Positions 1-5,618 of a stretch of 13,916 nt of DNA are shown here, one piece after another. The stretch lies in assembly GCA_003021755.1 (NCBI GenBank), contig PXQZ01000102.1:1-13916 (forward strand), written 5' to 3'. A program made the translations under genes and the position numbers. The notes beneath the pieces were generated by a model that worked only from the letters and a program-made list of their open reading frames with translations, had not been told where the DNA came from and ran no database searches. This DNA comes from Halobacteriales archaeon QH_8_67_36 (lineage in GTDB: Archaea > Halobacteriota > Halobacteria > Halobacteriales > Haloarculaceae). Every line of letters starts with the position of its first letter. Within the stretch, counting starts at the first letter, position 1.

Positions 1-436
1 CGTGGGACGACGGCGACGGCGCCGACACGTTCGAGACGGTCAACCCCGCGACTGGCGAGCGGCTGGCGACGGTCCGGGAGGGCACACCGTCAGACGTAGC
101 GCGTGCCGTCACAGCCGCCGACTCGGCGCCGAGGAGTGGCGCGAACTCTCCTACATCGACCGCGCGGAGTATCTTTGGGACGTCTACCACGAACTCCGCG
201 ACCGTACCGAGGAACTCGGGGAGATCGTGACCAGAGAGTGCGGCAAAGAGCTATCCGAAGGGCGAGCAGACGTGGTCGAGGCCGCCCACACGGTCGAACT
301 GTCGGCGGGCAACGCCTGCTACCCGCACGGCGACGTGGTCCACGCCGTCACCGAACTCACCGCCTGGACGCTGAACAGCGCGACGGAGATTCGAATAGCA
401 TAGGGGCTGTCGGCGGAGATCAAAACCGACGGGTGA
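1..436 (+). pseudogene. aldehyde dehydrogenase remnant, internally deleted and frameshifted
   Basis: This is a remnant of an NAD(P)-dependent aldehyde dehydrogenase of the usual ~500-residue family, cut a few codons from its start by the window edge. Frame 3 gives the N-terminal strand (FETVNPATGERLATV, then VARAVTAADSA). Near 129-131 one base appears lost, and frame 2 continues with EEWRELSYIDRAEYLWDVYH and GKELSEGRADVVEAAH. At about 341 the N-terminal part, which should run on to the cofactor-binding domain, jumps to ALDH-like C-terminal sequence (AVTELTAWTLN, IRIA, stop, GLSAEIKTDG, TGA at 434-436). The whole middle, including the catalytic Cys and Glu and most of the Rossmann fold, is gone. 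The TAG at 401-403 sits where a Gln codon (CAG) is expected. Identification of the N-terminal part is firm. The C-terminal match rests on my memory of family tails and is good but not proven. Confidence 0.82.
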
Positions 437-658
437 GCCGTGGCGAGAGGCCCGGACTCTGCGGCCGGCAGTGTCACGGGCTGTGCTACAAACGGCGTCG
501 CTGACGAGGAGCGGTGAAAGGCTGTCCGGACAGCCTTTGGCGGACGAGCGACGCCGTGTGGCCGAGCGGCGAGACGGGCTAAGTAACCGGCATCGACGTG
601 AAAAGCGCCATGCCGGCGGTGAAATATTAACGTCCACGGATAAAAAAGACGCGGTCGG
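437..658. other. non-coding gap between two decayed genes
   Basis: I see no credible gene in this ~220-base stretch. Long open frames cross it only because GC-rich DNA has few stops, and none has a recognisable product. It holds the 22-bp palindrome and, at about 620-650, a short AT-rich patch (AAATATTAA, then ATAAAAAA) that could be a relic promoter or terminator. The flanking genes are both remnants, so this may be leftover spacer. Confidence 0.5.
517..538. repeat. perfect 22-bp palindrome between two gene remnants
   Basis: The half-site AAAGGCTGTCC at 517-527 is followed with no spacer by its exact reverse complement GGACAGCCTTT at 528-538. It lies in the non-coding stretch between the convergent ALDH and nitrilase remnants. 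It could be a dyad protein-binding site, a bidirectional terminator hairpin or the end of a small palindromic element. Nothing around it decides which. Confidence 0.7.
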
Positions 659-922
659 CCACCCTTGGCGGTCGGAGAGCGCGGGAAACTCCTCGTGGGC
701 CGACTCGACTGTCTCCGGAGTGACGGTCGCGGTGACGAGCGCGGGGTCGTCATCCGAACTCGCGAGCGTCGTCCCCCACGGGTCGTACACGGTCGACCGC
801 CCCAGCAACTCGGCCTCCTCGAACCGGTTGGCGGCCGCCCGCTCGACGGCCTCGACGGCACGTCGGCGGTTCTCGCTTACCGCGGCCGCGTCGACGTCGA
901 GTTGCGCGAGCGCGAGTCCCAT
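659..922 (-). pseudogene. carbon-nitrogen hydrolase (nitrilase superfamily) remnant, internal deletion
   Basis: Read from the ATG at 922, the frame gives a nitrilase-family N-terminus (LALAQLDVDAAAVSENRRRA, then VEAVERAAA). At about 827-832 it jumps directly to the family C-terminus (RFEEAELLGRSTVYDPWG, then LASSDDDPALVTATVTPE and EEFPALSDRQG). About 190 residues that should lie between are missing, including the Glu-Lys-Cys catalytic triad, although the frame is preserved. The family normally ends within a residue or two of SDRQ. Here a TGG at 659-661 follows where a stop would be expected, and the frame runs on into unrelated sequence. The intact relatives hydrolyse amides or nitriles; this remnant cannot. 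An artefactual deletion in assembly is the alternative. Confidence 0.78.
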
Positions 923-947
923 ACGGTCAGTCGGAAGCCATTTCCGG

Positions 948-974
948 GATTTGCCGGACCCGTTCCGGCAAATC
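948..974. terminator. 11-bp stem hairpin, possible terminator or attenuator
   Basis: GATTTGCCGGA (948-958) and its exact reverse complement TCCGGCAAATC (964-974) flank a 5-base loop. It lies 27 nt past the stop of the SRPBCC gene and just upstream of the nitrilase remnant on the same strand. It could end the SRPBCC transcript, though no T-tract follows on that strand, or it could have been an operator for the downstream gene. Confidence 0.45.
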
Positions 975-1001
975 AGCGGTAAATCGTTACGACCGACCGT
1001 A

Positions 1002-1433
1002 TCACCGGTCGGATTCGATGTAGTCGTTGAGCGCGCGTTCGAGGTTCCGTAGCTCCTCGTCGAGGTTCCGCTTAAAGAAGCGCTCGACGCCGGGGAGTTT
1101 GCCGTCGACCACGAACCGGTTCGTCACTCTCGTCTCCCCGTCGTCGGTGGGTTCCAGTTCCTGCTCGCCCTGGACTCGCATCACCTTCGACCGGCCGATA
1201 AAGCGGACGTACTCGGGCTCCCGGCGTTCGACGTCCTCCGTCTCCACCGCGACGGTCCGGTCGACGATGGGAATGGGGAGCGAGATGTGCCACGTCGCGC
1301 GGTCGCCGTCGTGTATCTCCCACTCCTCGACGACGCTTATCGGCCGGGCGCGCTGGTCGGGGTCGCCGATGAACTCCCAGACGCGTTCGGGGCTGGCCGC
1401 CACTGTCATCGTTCGTTCGACCCGAACAGTCAT
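1002..1433 (-). CDS. SRPBCC-fold (START/polyketide cyclase-like) protein
   Basis: A 143-residue cytosolic protein whose whole length fits one SRPBCC/Bet v1-like ligand-binding domain. The N-terminus VRVERTMTVAASPERVWEFI is the classic first strand plus helix, the middle is alternating strands with conserved Trp residues, and a long C-terminal helix (FKRNLDEELRNLERAL) closes the hydrophobic pocket. Members bind lipids or aromatic ligands, act as cyclases or work as CoxG-like accessory proteins; no ligand can be named here. The ATG at 1433 is right at the conserved start of the domain. It is 76 nt downstream of the small winged-helix gene on the same strand and could share its transcript, since only a weak AT-rich patch (about 1457-1466) precedes it. 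It appears intact. Confidence 0.85.
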   Translation of the reverse strand: MTVRVERTMTVAASPERVWEFIGDPDQRARPISVVEEWEIHDGDRATWHISLPIPIVDRTVAVETEDVERREPEYVRFIGRSKVMRVQGEQELEPTDDGETRVTNRFVVDGKLPGVERFFKRNLDEELRNLERALNDYIESDR

Positions 1434-1509
1434 ACCCTGAGTCGGGAGCCGACCCGGATGAATCCACCGACTGGCCGGTCGCTCACCGGGTCAGGGCTGG
1501 TGGGGTCTG

Positions 1510-1734
1510 TCAGCTCGTGGTGACGCGCCACGTGGTCGAGCGGGCGCGTCCCCACTTCTCGATGTCTACTTCGTCGGCTTCCTCGGCGAGACGCGGCAGT
1601 CGGGCACCGACCTGCTTTGACGAGAGCCCGAGCTGAGAGGCAATGTTCTTTGCGCGGAAGTAGCTCTCCCCGCGCGAGACGCTCTCCCGGAGGTACTCCA
1701 GAATGCGGCGGTCCTCCTCGCTGAAATCCACCAT
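1510..1734 (-). CDS. small haloarchaeal winged-helix-like DNA-binding protein
   Basis: A 74-residue protein conserved in haloarchaea, I believe the DUF7123 group (name from memory). An N-terminal helix (SEEDRRILEYLRESV) is followed by a helix-turn-helix-like segment (AKNIASQLGLSSKQVGARLP) and a C-terminal wing-like strand (WGRARSTTWRV). This layout suggests a stand-alone winged-helix transcription regulator. The conserved Trp-Gly-Arg-Ala-Arg patch is basic in an otherwise acidic protein, as expected for DNA contact. The ATG at 1734 is preceded by TTAAAAA at 1757-1763, about 26 nt upstream, consistent with a leaderless transcript. Targets cannot be deduced. The neighbouring two-helix membrane gene lies immediately upstream on the same strand. 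Confidence 0.82.
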   Translation of the reverse strand: MVDFSEEDRRILEYLRESVSRGESYFRAKNIASQLGLSSKQVGARLPRLAEEADEVDIEKWGRARSTTWRVTTS

Positions 1735-1756
1735 GTTTCCCCGTTCGTGCTGCGTG

Positions 1757-1763
1757 TTTTTAA
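1757..1763 (-). promoter_or_regulatory. TATA-like box of the small winged-helix gene
   Basis: TTAAAAA is centred about 26 nt before the ATG at 1734, the spacing of an archaeal TATA box driving a leaderless mRNA. A second AT-rich patch (ATATAAAAG, about 1770-1778) overlaps the end of the upstream membrane-protein gene. It may be an extra promoter element or a T-poor terminator region. Confidence 0.6.
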
Positions 1764-1777
1764 TGGTTACTTTTATA

Positions 1778-2005
1778 TCATCCGGCGTAGACGTGGATGG
1801 CCACGAGCGACAGCGAGGCAGCCACCATCGCGACGCCGAAGGCGAGTCCGCTGTTGGTCAACAGCCCCGCCGTCTCCAGTCCCTGCGCGTCCCGGACAGC
1901 GTAGTTGTAGCTCGCTACGGCAGTGATGCCCGCCCCGATCAGGGCCACGACCCCGAAGAGCGCGCCGAGACCGACGCCCATGTCGGTTGCCGACTTGGTT
2001 GTCAC
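1778..2005 (-). CDS. small two-helix membrane protein, unknown function
   Basis: A 75-residue protein with two predicted transmembrane helices: about residues 10-33 (VGLGALFGVVALIGAGITAV) and about 47-73 (GLLTNSGLAFGVAMVAASLS, continuing LVAIHVYAG). A short polar loop (YNYAVRDAQGLETA) joins them. I recognise the type as a conserved haloarchaeal small membrane protein but know no function. The GTG at 2005 is chosen because the short polar leader before DMGVGLG looks genuine; an ATG at 1981 (MGVGLG) is the alternative. The gene ends 43 nt before the winged-helix gene and is divergent from the LEA-like exported protein. Only a weak TATA candidate (ACTAAG near 2030-2036) lies about 27 nt upstream. 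Confidence 0.72.
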   Translation of the reverse strand: MTTKSATDMGVGLGALFGVVALIGAGITAVASYNYAVRDAQGLETAGLLTNSGLAFGVAMVAASLSLVAIHVYAG

Positions 2006-2087
2006 AACCGTGCGTTCCTCTCTGGCGCACTTAGTTCATTCGGGGCGAGCCACAGGACCTATGACCGTTCGATAGAGAGGCAGCGTA

Positions 2088-3200
2088 ATGAGAAATCCCG
2101 CAGCTGTACTGGGTGCACTCGGGCGGTTACAACAGGTCGGCGTCGCCGCGGGCGTCCTCGTCGCGGTCGTCGTGGGCGCGTTCGGGGTCGGCGTCATCGG
2201 TGCCCCCGGCGTCGAGACGGTTGAGAACCGGTTCACCGGCGTCTCGGGGAACACGACGACCGTCGGGACGGCCATCACGGTGTCGAACCCCAACCCCATC
2301 GGCGTCTCGCTGGGCGGGACGACCGTCGTCTACACCGTCTCGATGAACGACGTGGCCGTCGCCAGCGGCGAGAAGCGGGGCATCAGTCTCGACCGCGGGA
2401 ACACGACGCTGCAACTCAGCACACGGATGCGGAACGGCCAGATACCGGCGTGGTGGGTCACCCACATCGCGAACGGCGAGCGGACGCAGATCTACATCGA
2501 CGCGAACGTCACCGACTCGCTCGCGGGCGACCGGTCGTTCGCGGTCACCCAGGAGAAGACCGTCGAGACCGACATCATGGGGGCGTTCAACTCCACCGAA
2601 ACGCGCCCGGTCGACGCCAACCGGCCGTTCGTCTCCGACCCCGTGCTGTACATCAACGAGACGCGGGGCTCGTGGAACCGTGACGGTCTCACCGAGTCCG
2701 AGACGCCGCTGGACGTCGAGTTCGACGTGTACAACCCCAAACCGACGCCGTACACGGTCACCGGAATCGGCTACACGACCTACATGAACGACGTGCGCGT
2801 CGGCACGGGGGAGACCGAGAACAGCGAAATAATCATGTCGGGCGAACGCGAGACCGTCGGTATCACGACCACTATCGACAACGGAAACCTCGACGAGTGG
2901 TGGGTCACTCACCTCCAGCGGAACCAGAACACGACGATGTACATCGACTTCTACCTCCTCGTCGAGGGCGGCGGCGAGCAGTTCCGCGTCGACCTCGACG
3001 CTATCGACTACGAGACGAACGTCGAGACGGACATCTTCGGGAACAAGGACCAGTACCCGACCGGAGAGGGGACCGAATCGAGCGGCGACCCGACCGAGGG
3101 CAGTGACGGCCGGAGTACGGACGCCAGTGGCTCGGACGGGACGGCGACCCCGTCCGGCGGCACCGGGACCGACGACGGCGGGTTGCTCGGGACGCTTTGA
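2088..3200 (+). CDS. membrane-anchored exported protein with two LEA14/WHy-like domains
   Basis: A 370-residue protein. Residues 16-40 (VGVAAGVLVAVVVGAFGVGV) form a hydrophobic anchor or uncleaved signal, and the rest is predicted outside the cell. Two homologous blocks follow, at about residues 45-170 and 190-325. Each starts with an NPxP segment (NPNPIGVSL; NPKPTPYTV), has a MNDV(A/R)V strand, a (I/L)xxWWVTH motif, and a YIDxxx strand leading to VETDI(M/F)G. This is the layout of LEA type-2/WHy beta-sandwich domains. A Ser/Thr/Asp/Gly-rich tail (about 332-362) looks like an extracellular linker. The ATG at 2088 has GAGAGG at 2075-2080 and a weak TATA (CTATGA, about 2059-2064) upstream. The stop directly abuts the convergent PhoU gene. 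Function is unknown; a cell-surface binding or stress role is only a guess. Confidence 0.82.
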   Translation: MRNPAAVLGALGRLQQVGVAAGVLVAVVVGAFGVGVIGAPGVETVENRFTGVSGNTTTVGTAITVSNPNPIGVSLGGTTVVYTVSMNDVAVASGEKRGISLDRGNTTLQLSTRMRNGQIPAWWVTHIANGERTQIYIDANVTDSLAGDRSFAVTQEKTVETDIMGAFNSTETRPVDANRPFVSDPVLYINETRGSWNRDGLTESETPLDVEFDVYNPKPTPYTVTGIGYTTYMNDVRVGTGETENSEIIMSGERETVGITTTIDNGNLDEWWVTHLQRNQNTTMYIDFYLLVEGGGEQFRVDLDAIDYETNVETDIFGNKDQYPTGEGTESSGDPTEGSDGRSTDASGSDGTATPSGGTGTDDGGLLGTL

Positions 3201-4235
3201 CTACTGAATCGTCGTGTGTTCTGACTCCTCGTCCAGCGCGAGGTTGGTCGCGATTTCCGCGTTCCGGATGGCGTACTCCGCGGTCTGCTGGAGGCTGACA
3301 AGCACCTCGCGGACCTGGAGCAGGGCCTCGTTGTCCATCTCCGGCAGGTCGCTGAGGATGTCGTGTTCCTTGTTCCCGATTTCCGCGTAGCTCTCGCGAA
3401 CCCGAATGGCGGTGTCGTAGTCGCGCTCGACGGCCGCCCGGACCGCGAGTTCGGTTATCTGGTTTACCTCCTCGGTGAAGTCGCGGATGCGCCGCACAGT
3501 CGAACTCTCGACGTCGAGCGAGTGGCCGTTGGTTTCCAGGGCGATGTCCGCGATGTCCTCCGCGTTGTCGGCCGTGAGTTCGAGGTTCTTCGCGATGGAG
3601 CGGTAGCCGACGAGCGGGAAGCCGTCGTTCAGACCAACCGCCCGTGCGAGGTTCGGGTTCTGGTACGAGGTAAAGAGAAGTCGAAGCAGGAGGACGAAGA
3701 TCTTGTTGGCCTGTCGCTCGCGGTTCAGCGCCCGCTGGGCGAGGTCCGGATTGCCGTGAGCCAGCGCCTTGACGGCCTCGTTTCGCATCGTCGAGCCCGT
3801 CGACTCCAGCCGTTCGAGCAGGTTGTCGAGCGTGAAGTCCTCGGGGTCGACCGAACACCGAATCGTAATCCTGTTTGGCGTCTCCTCGATGACGCCCAGG
3901 CCCATCAGCTGGGTCTCGGCGTTGTAGACGGCGTTGATGTGAGCGGACTCCAGGGTCTGTTCTTCGGGTGCCTCGACGTGGATGATACGCCGGCCGAGGA
4001 CATACTGGGCGACGATGGCCCGTTCGACGGCGTCGGCGTCGAGGTTCTCGGCGTGGATGATGGCCTCCGATTCCTCTTTCCGGACGGATTCGGGCATCAC
4101 GGTCAGCGTCCCTTTCCCACCCGTTCGCAGCGACACTTCGTCCCCCTTCTCGACGTCGTGGGCGCTCGCCCACTCGGCCGGAAGCGTCATCGCCAGCGTC
4201 GACGGTCCGAGTCGTTGGACTTTCCGCGTTTCCAT
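3201..4235 (-). CDS. phoU: phosphate uptake regulator, AbrB domain fused to PhoU domains
   Basis: A 344-residue cytosolic regulator of the haloarchaeal AbrB-PhoU type. Residues 1-50 (METRKVQRLGPSTLAMTLPA, then KGDEVSLR) form a SpoVT/AbrB swapped-hairpin DNA-binding domain. Residues about 105-335 are two PhoU helical bundles, with E/D-rich helices such as TADNAEDIADIALE and EIGNKEHDILSDL that carry the metal-binding acidic clusters of the family. Such proteins link phosphate status to expression or activity of phosphate transport. No pst transporter or phosphatase gene is in this window, so the target is inferred from the family. The ATG at 4235 begins the AbrB domain exactly. A TTAAG box 28 nt upstream and an unusual direct repeat beyond it suggest regulation, possibly autoregulation. 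The 3' end abuts the LEA-like gene with no spacer. Confidence 0.9.
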   Translation of the reverse strand: METRKVQRLGPSTLAMTLPAEWASAHDVEKGDEVSLRTGGKGTLTVMPESVRKEESEAIIHAENLDADAVERAIVAQYVLGRRIIHVEAPEEQTLESAHINAVYNAETQLMGLGVIEETPNRITIRCSVDPEDFTLDNLLERLESTGSTMRNEAVKALAHGNPDLAQRALNRERQANKIFVLLLRLLFTSYQNPNLARAVGLNDGFPLVGYRSIAKNLELTADNAEDIADIALETNGHSLDVESSTVRRIRDFTEEVNQITELAVRAAVERDYDTAIRVRESYAEIGNKEHDILSDLPEMDNEALLQVREVLVSLQQTAEYAIRNAEIATNLALDEESEHTTIQ

Positions 4236-4259
4236 ATGCCCTTGGTTACGCGTCGGACA

Positions 4260-4267
4260 CCTTAATC
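4260..4267 (-). promoter_or_regulatory. TATA-like box of phoU
   Basis: GATTAAGG on the minus strand is centred about 28 nt before the phoU ATG at 4235, compatible with a leaderless archaeal promoter. A second, stronger AT-rich site (ATTATATG, about 4280-4287) lies within the direct repeat further upstream and could be an alternative promoter giving a leadered mRNA. Confidence 0.5.
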
Positions 4268-4271
4268 CTCA

Positions 4272-4307
4272 CCATACAGCATATAATCCGCCATAGCATA
4301 TACAATC
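4272..4307. repeat. imperfect tandem direct repeat upstream of phoU
   Basis: Two 17-base units, CCATACAGCATATAATC (4272-4288) and CCATAGCATATACAATC (4291-4307), sit 3 bases apart start-to-end in the AT-rich spacer between phoU and the NAD-kinase-like gene. Both contain GCATATA. The arrangement resembles tandem operator half-sites upstream of a regulator gene; an AT-rich double promoter is the alternative. Confidence 0.55.
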
Positions 4308-4339
4308 GTTTGAAACGCTCCCGAAGCGATCCGCGCCCG

Positions 4340-5413
4340 TCAGGCCACGACCTCGACGAGCCGACGCTCGTACCGACCCACGCGGACCTGCAACCAGCCG
4401 GCCAGTTCGCCGTCGAGTTCGGCGTCGCCGGTGTCGACCCGCAGCGTCCCCACCCCGTCGAGCTTCCGCCGGGAGGCGACCACTTCCACGTCACAGCGCT
4501 CGATGACGGCCGGGGAGAACTGCTGGTTCCCGCGGCCGAAGACGAAGCCCTGGCCGCCGACGGGCGAGACGACGATGACGTTCCGGTCGCCCAGCGCCGC
4601 GAGGATGTCCGACTCGGCGGCGTCCCGCACGACGACCTCGCCGTCGCGCCAGACGTCGACGCCCAGCGTCGTCCCCTCGAAGCCGAGTCGCTCCTTGATG
4701 GCGCCGACGGTGCTCCCGGGGCCGAGGAGGTAGGTCACGCCGTCCTCGACGCTCTCGGCGACGCCCTCGGCGAGCGTCTCGACGGTGCCGCCGCCCAGCT
4801 GTTTGGCCGACTGGCGCTGCTCCGTGACCGGCACGGTCGCCACGGCCCGGAGTTCGGTCACCACCTCGCCGCCGCGAAAGGCGTCCTCGTCGATGTCGTT
4901 GACCTCGGCGGGCTCGGTCTCGGAGAAGGTCGCGACGATGCGGCCGGCCGCCCGTGGCGAGACGCCAAAGACCGAGGAATACACTTTGACGCCGGCCGGA
5001 ACGCCGAGGATGGGCGTATCGTCGTTCCGTCCGTCGAGCGTCTCGGCCACGTCGACGGCGGTGCCGTCGCCGCCGACGAACAGGATGCAGTCCGCCCCGC
5101 GCTCGACGAACGCCTCGATGGCCGCCCGCGTGTCCACACTCGTCGTTGACCCGGGGTCGACCGGCTCACCCACGACTGTCGGGTCGAACCCCGCCGCGCC
5201 CGCGATGGACGCTCCCATCGGATCCCCGTAGGTGACCACCGCGACGTCCCGGCCCACCTCGGCCAGCGCGTCGAGCGCCTCGCGGGCCCGCTCGGGCGCC
5301 CGCGGCTCCGCGCCCCGCTTCCGTGCCTCCGCGACCTTTCCGTCGGTGCCCTTCAGCCCGACCCGACCCCCCATTCCGGCGATGGGGTTGACGACGACGG
5401 CGATGCGGCGCAT
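4340..5413 (-). CDS. ATP-NAD kinase family protein (COG3199/AcoX-type)
   Basis: A 357-residue cytosolic protein of the predicted polyphosphate/ATP-NAD kinase group related to NAD kinase and diacylglycerol kinase. The N-terminus (IAVVVNPIAGMGGRVGLKGT) matches the family signature. FVGGDGTAVDVAE at about 112-124 is the GGDGT nucleotide-binding motif, and ILGVPAGVKVYSSVFGVSP (about 135-153) forms the second conserved block. The family is thought to phosphorylate NAD or a related substrate; the exact substrate here is unproven. The ATG at 5413 starts the signature directly; a longer open frame upstream lacks family sequence. CCTTTTGCC at about 5436-5443 provides a TATA-like box 27 nt upstream. 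It is divergent from a 38-residue membrane protein, with the CinA-type gene just beyond. The neighbours hint at a pyridine-nucleotide neighbourhood. Confidence 0.87.
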   Translation of the reverse strand: MRRIAVVVNPIAGMGGRVGLKGTDGKVAEARKRGAEPRAPERAREALDALAEVGRDVAVVTYGDPMGASIAGAAGFDPTVVGEPVDPGSTTSVDTRAAIEAFVERGADCILFVGGDGTAVDVAETLDGRNDDTPILGVPAGVKVYSSVFGVSPRAAGRIVATFSETEPAEVNDIDEDAFRGGEVVTELRAVATVPVTEQRQSAKQLGGGTVETLAEGVAESVEDGVTYLLGPGSTVGAIKERLGFEGTTLGVDVWRDGEVVVRDAAESDILAALGDRNVIVVSPVGGQGFVFGRGNQQFSPAVIERCDVEVVASRRKLDGVGTLRVDTGDAELDGELAGWLQVRVGRYERRLVEVVA

Positions 5414-5435
5414 ACCCGGCCTACTGCACCCGGCG

Positions 5436-5443
5436 GCAAAAGG
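5436..5443 (-). promoter_or_regulatory. TATA-like box of the NAD-kinase-like gene
   Basis: CCTTTTGC on the minus strand is centred about 26 nt upstream of the ATG at 5413. It is weak as a TATA box but at the spacing seen for several other genes in this window. Confidence 0.4.
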
Positions 5444-5489
5444 CGCACGGGAGCGTGCGATTGAAGACAGCGGCCACGGAAGCAGCGGT

Positions 5490-5606
5490 ATGCTCGAACC
5501 GCTCGCGACCGGTGTCAACGGCGACGTCATCAACGCCGCCGGCGCCTTCGTCAGTATCGGCGGCCTCGCACTGACCTTCGGCTGGCTGGCCTATCTCTAC
5601 CGGTGA
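5490..5606 (+). CDS. 38-residue single-helix membrane protein
   Basis: A short open frame starting MLEPLATGVNGDVINAAGAF and ending LTFGWLAYLYR before TGA at 5604-5606. Residues about 15-36 form one strongly hydrophobic helix followed by the aromatic-basic end YLYR, suggesting an inserted microprotein with a cytosolic C-terminus. It fills the gap between two well-defined genes, NAD-kinase-like (divergent, 76 nt away) and CinA-like (convergent, 12 nt away), and would otherwise leave an unexplained ~200-nt space. GATTGAAG near 5459-5466 is a weak TATA candidate about 27 nt before the ATG. I do not know a function; small membrane proteins of this kind are common in haloarchaea. Confidence 0.6.
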   Translation: MLEPLATGVNGDVINAAGAFVSIGGLALTFGWLAYLYR

Positions 5607-5618
5607 TCCCCGCCCGGG

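Noticed and set aside
433..504. A 23-codon Cys-containing small open frame starting at GTG
   Set aside because: It overlaps the end of the ALDH remnant in another frame, has only three Cys and no promoter, and its Arg-rich composition is what shifted GC-rich DNA gives by chance.
251..922. A 223-codon minus-strand open frame as one gene
   Set aside because: Only 659-922 matches a protein family (the internally deleted nitrilase). The remainder is antisense to the ALDH remnant and spacer, with low-complexity Arg/Ser/Pro translation.
2127..2912. Long minus-strand open frame inside the LEA-like gene
   Set aside because: It is a shadow of the real gene: no family motif, Arg/Asp/Val-rich translation, and the plus strand has clear duplicated domains.
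3363..4265. A 300-codon plus-strand open frame antisense to phoU
   Set aside because: It mirrors the codon structure of phoU, which has unmistakable AbrB and PhoU domains; no independent homology is seen.
4310..5149. Long plus-strand open frame opposite the NAD-kinase-like gene
   Set aside because: It is an antisense shadow typical of high-GC haloarchaeal genes; its translation has no recognisable domain.
4340..5533. Longer start for the NAD-kinase-like protein
   Set aside because: Forty extra codons upstream of 5413 lack family sequence and would run across the start of the divergent 38-residue gene; the ATG at 5413 begins the conserved motif and has a TATA-like box at the right distance.
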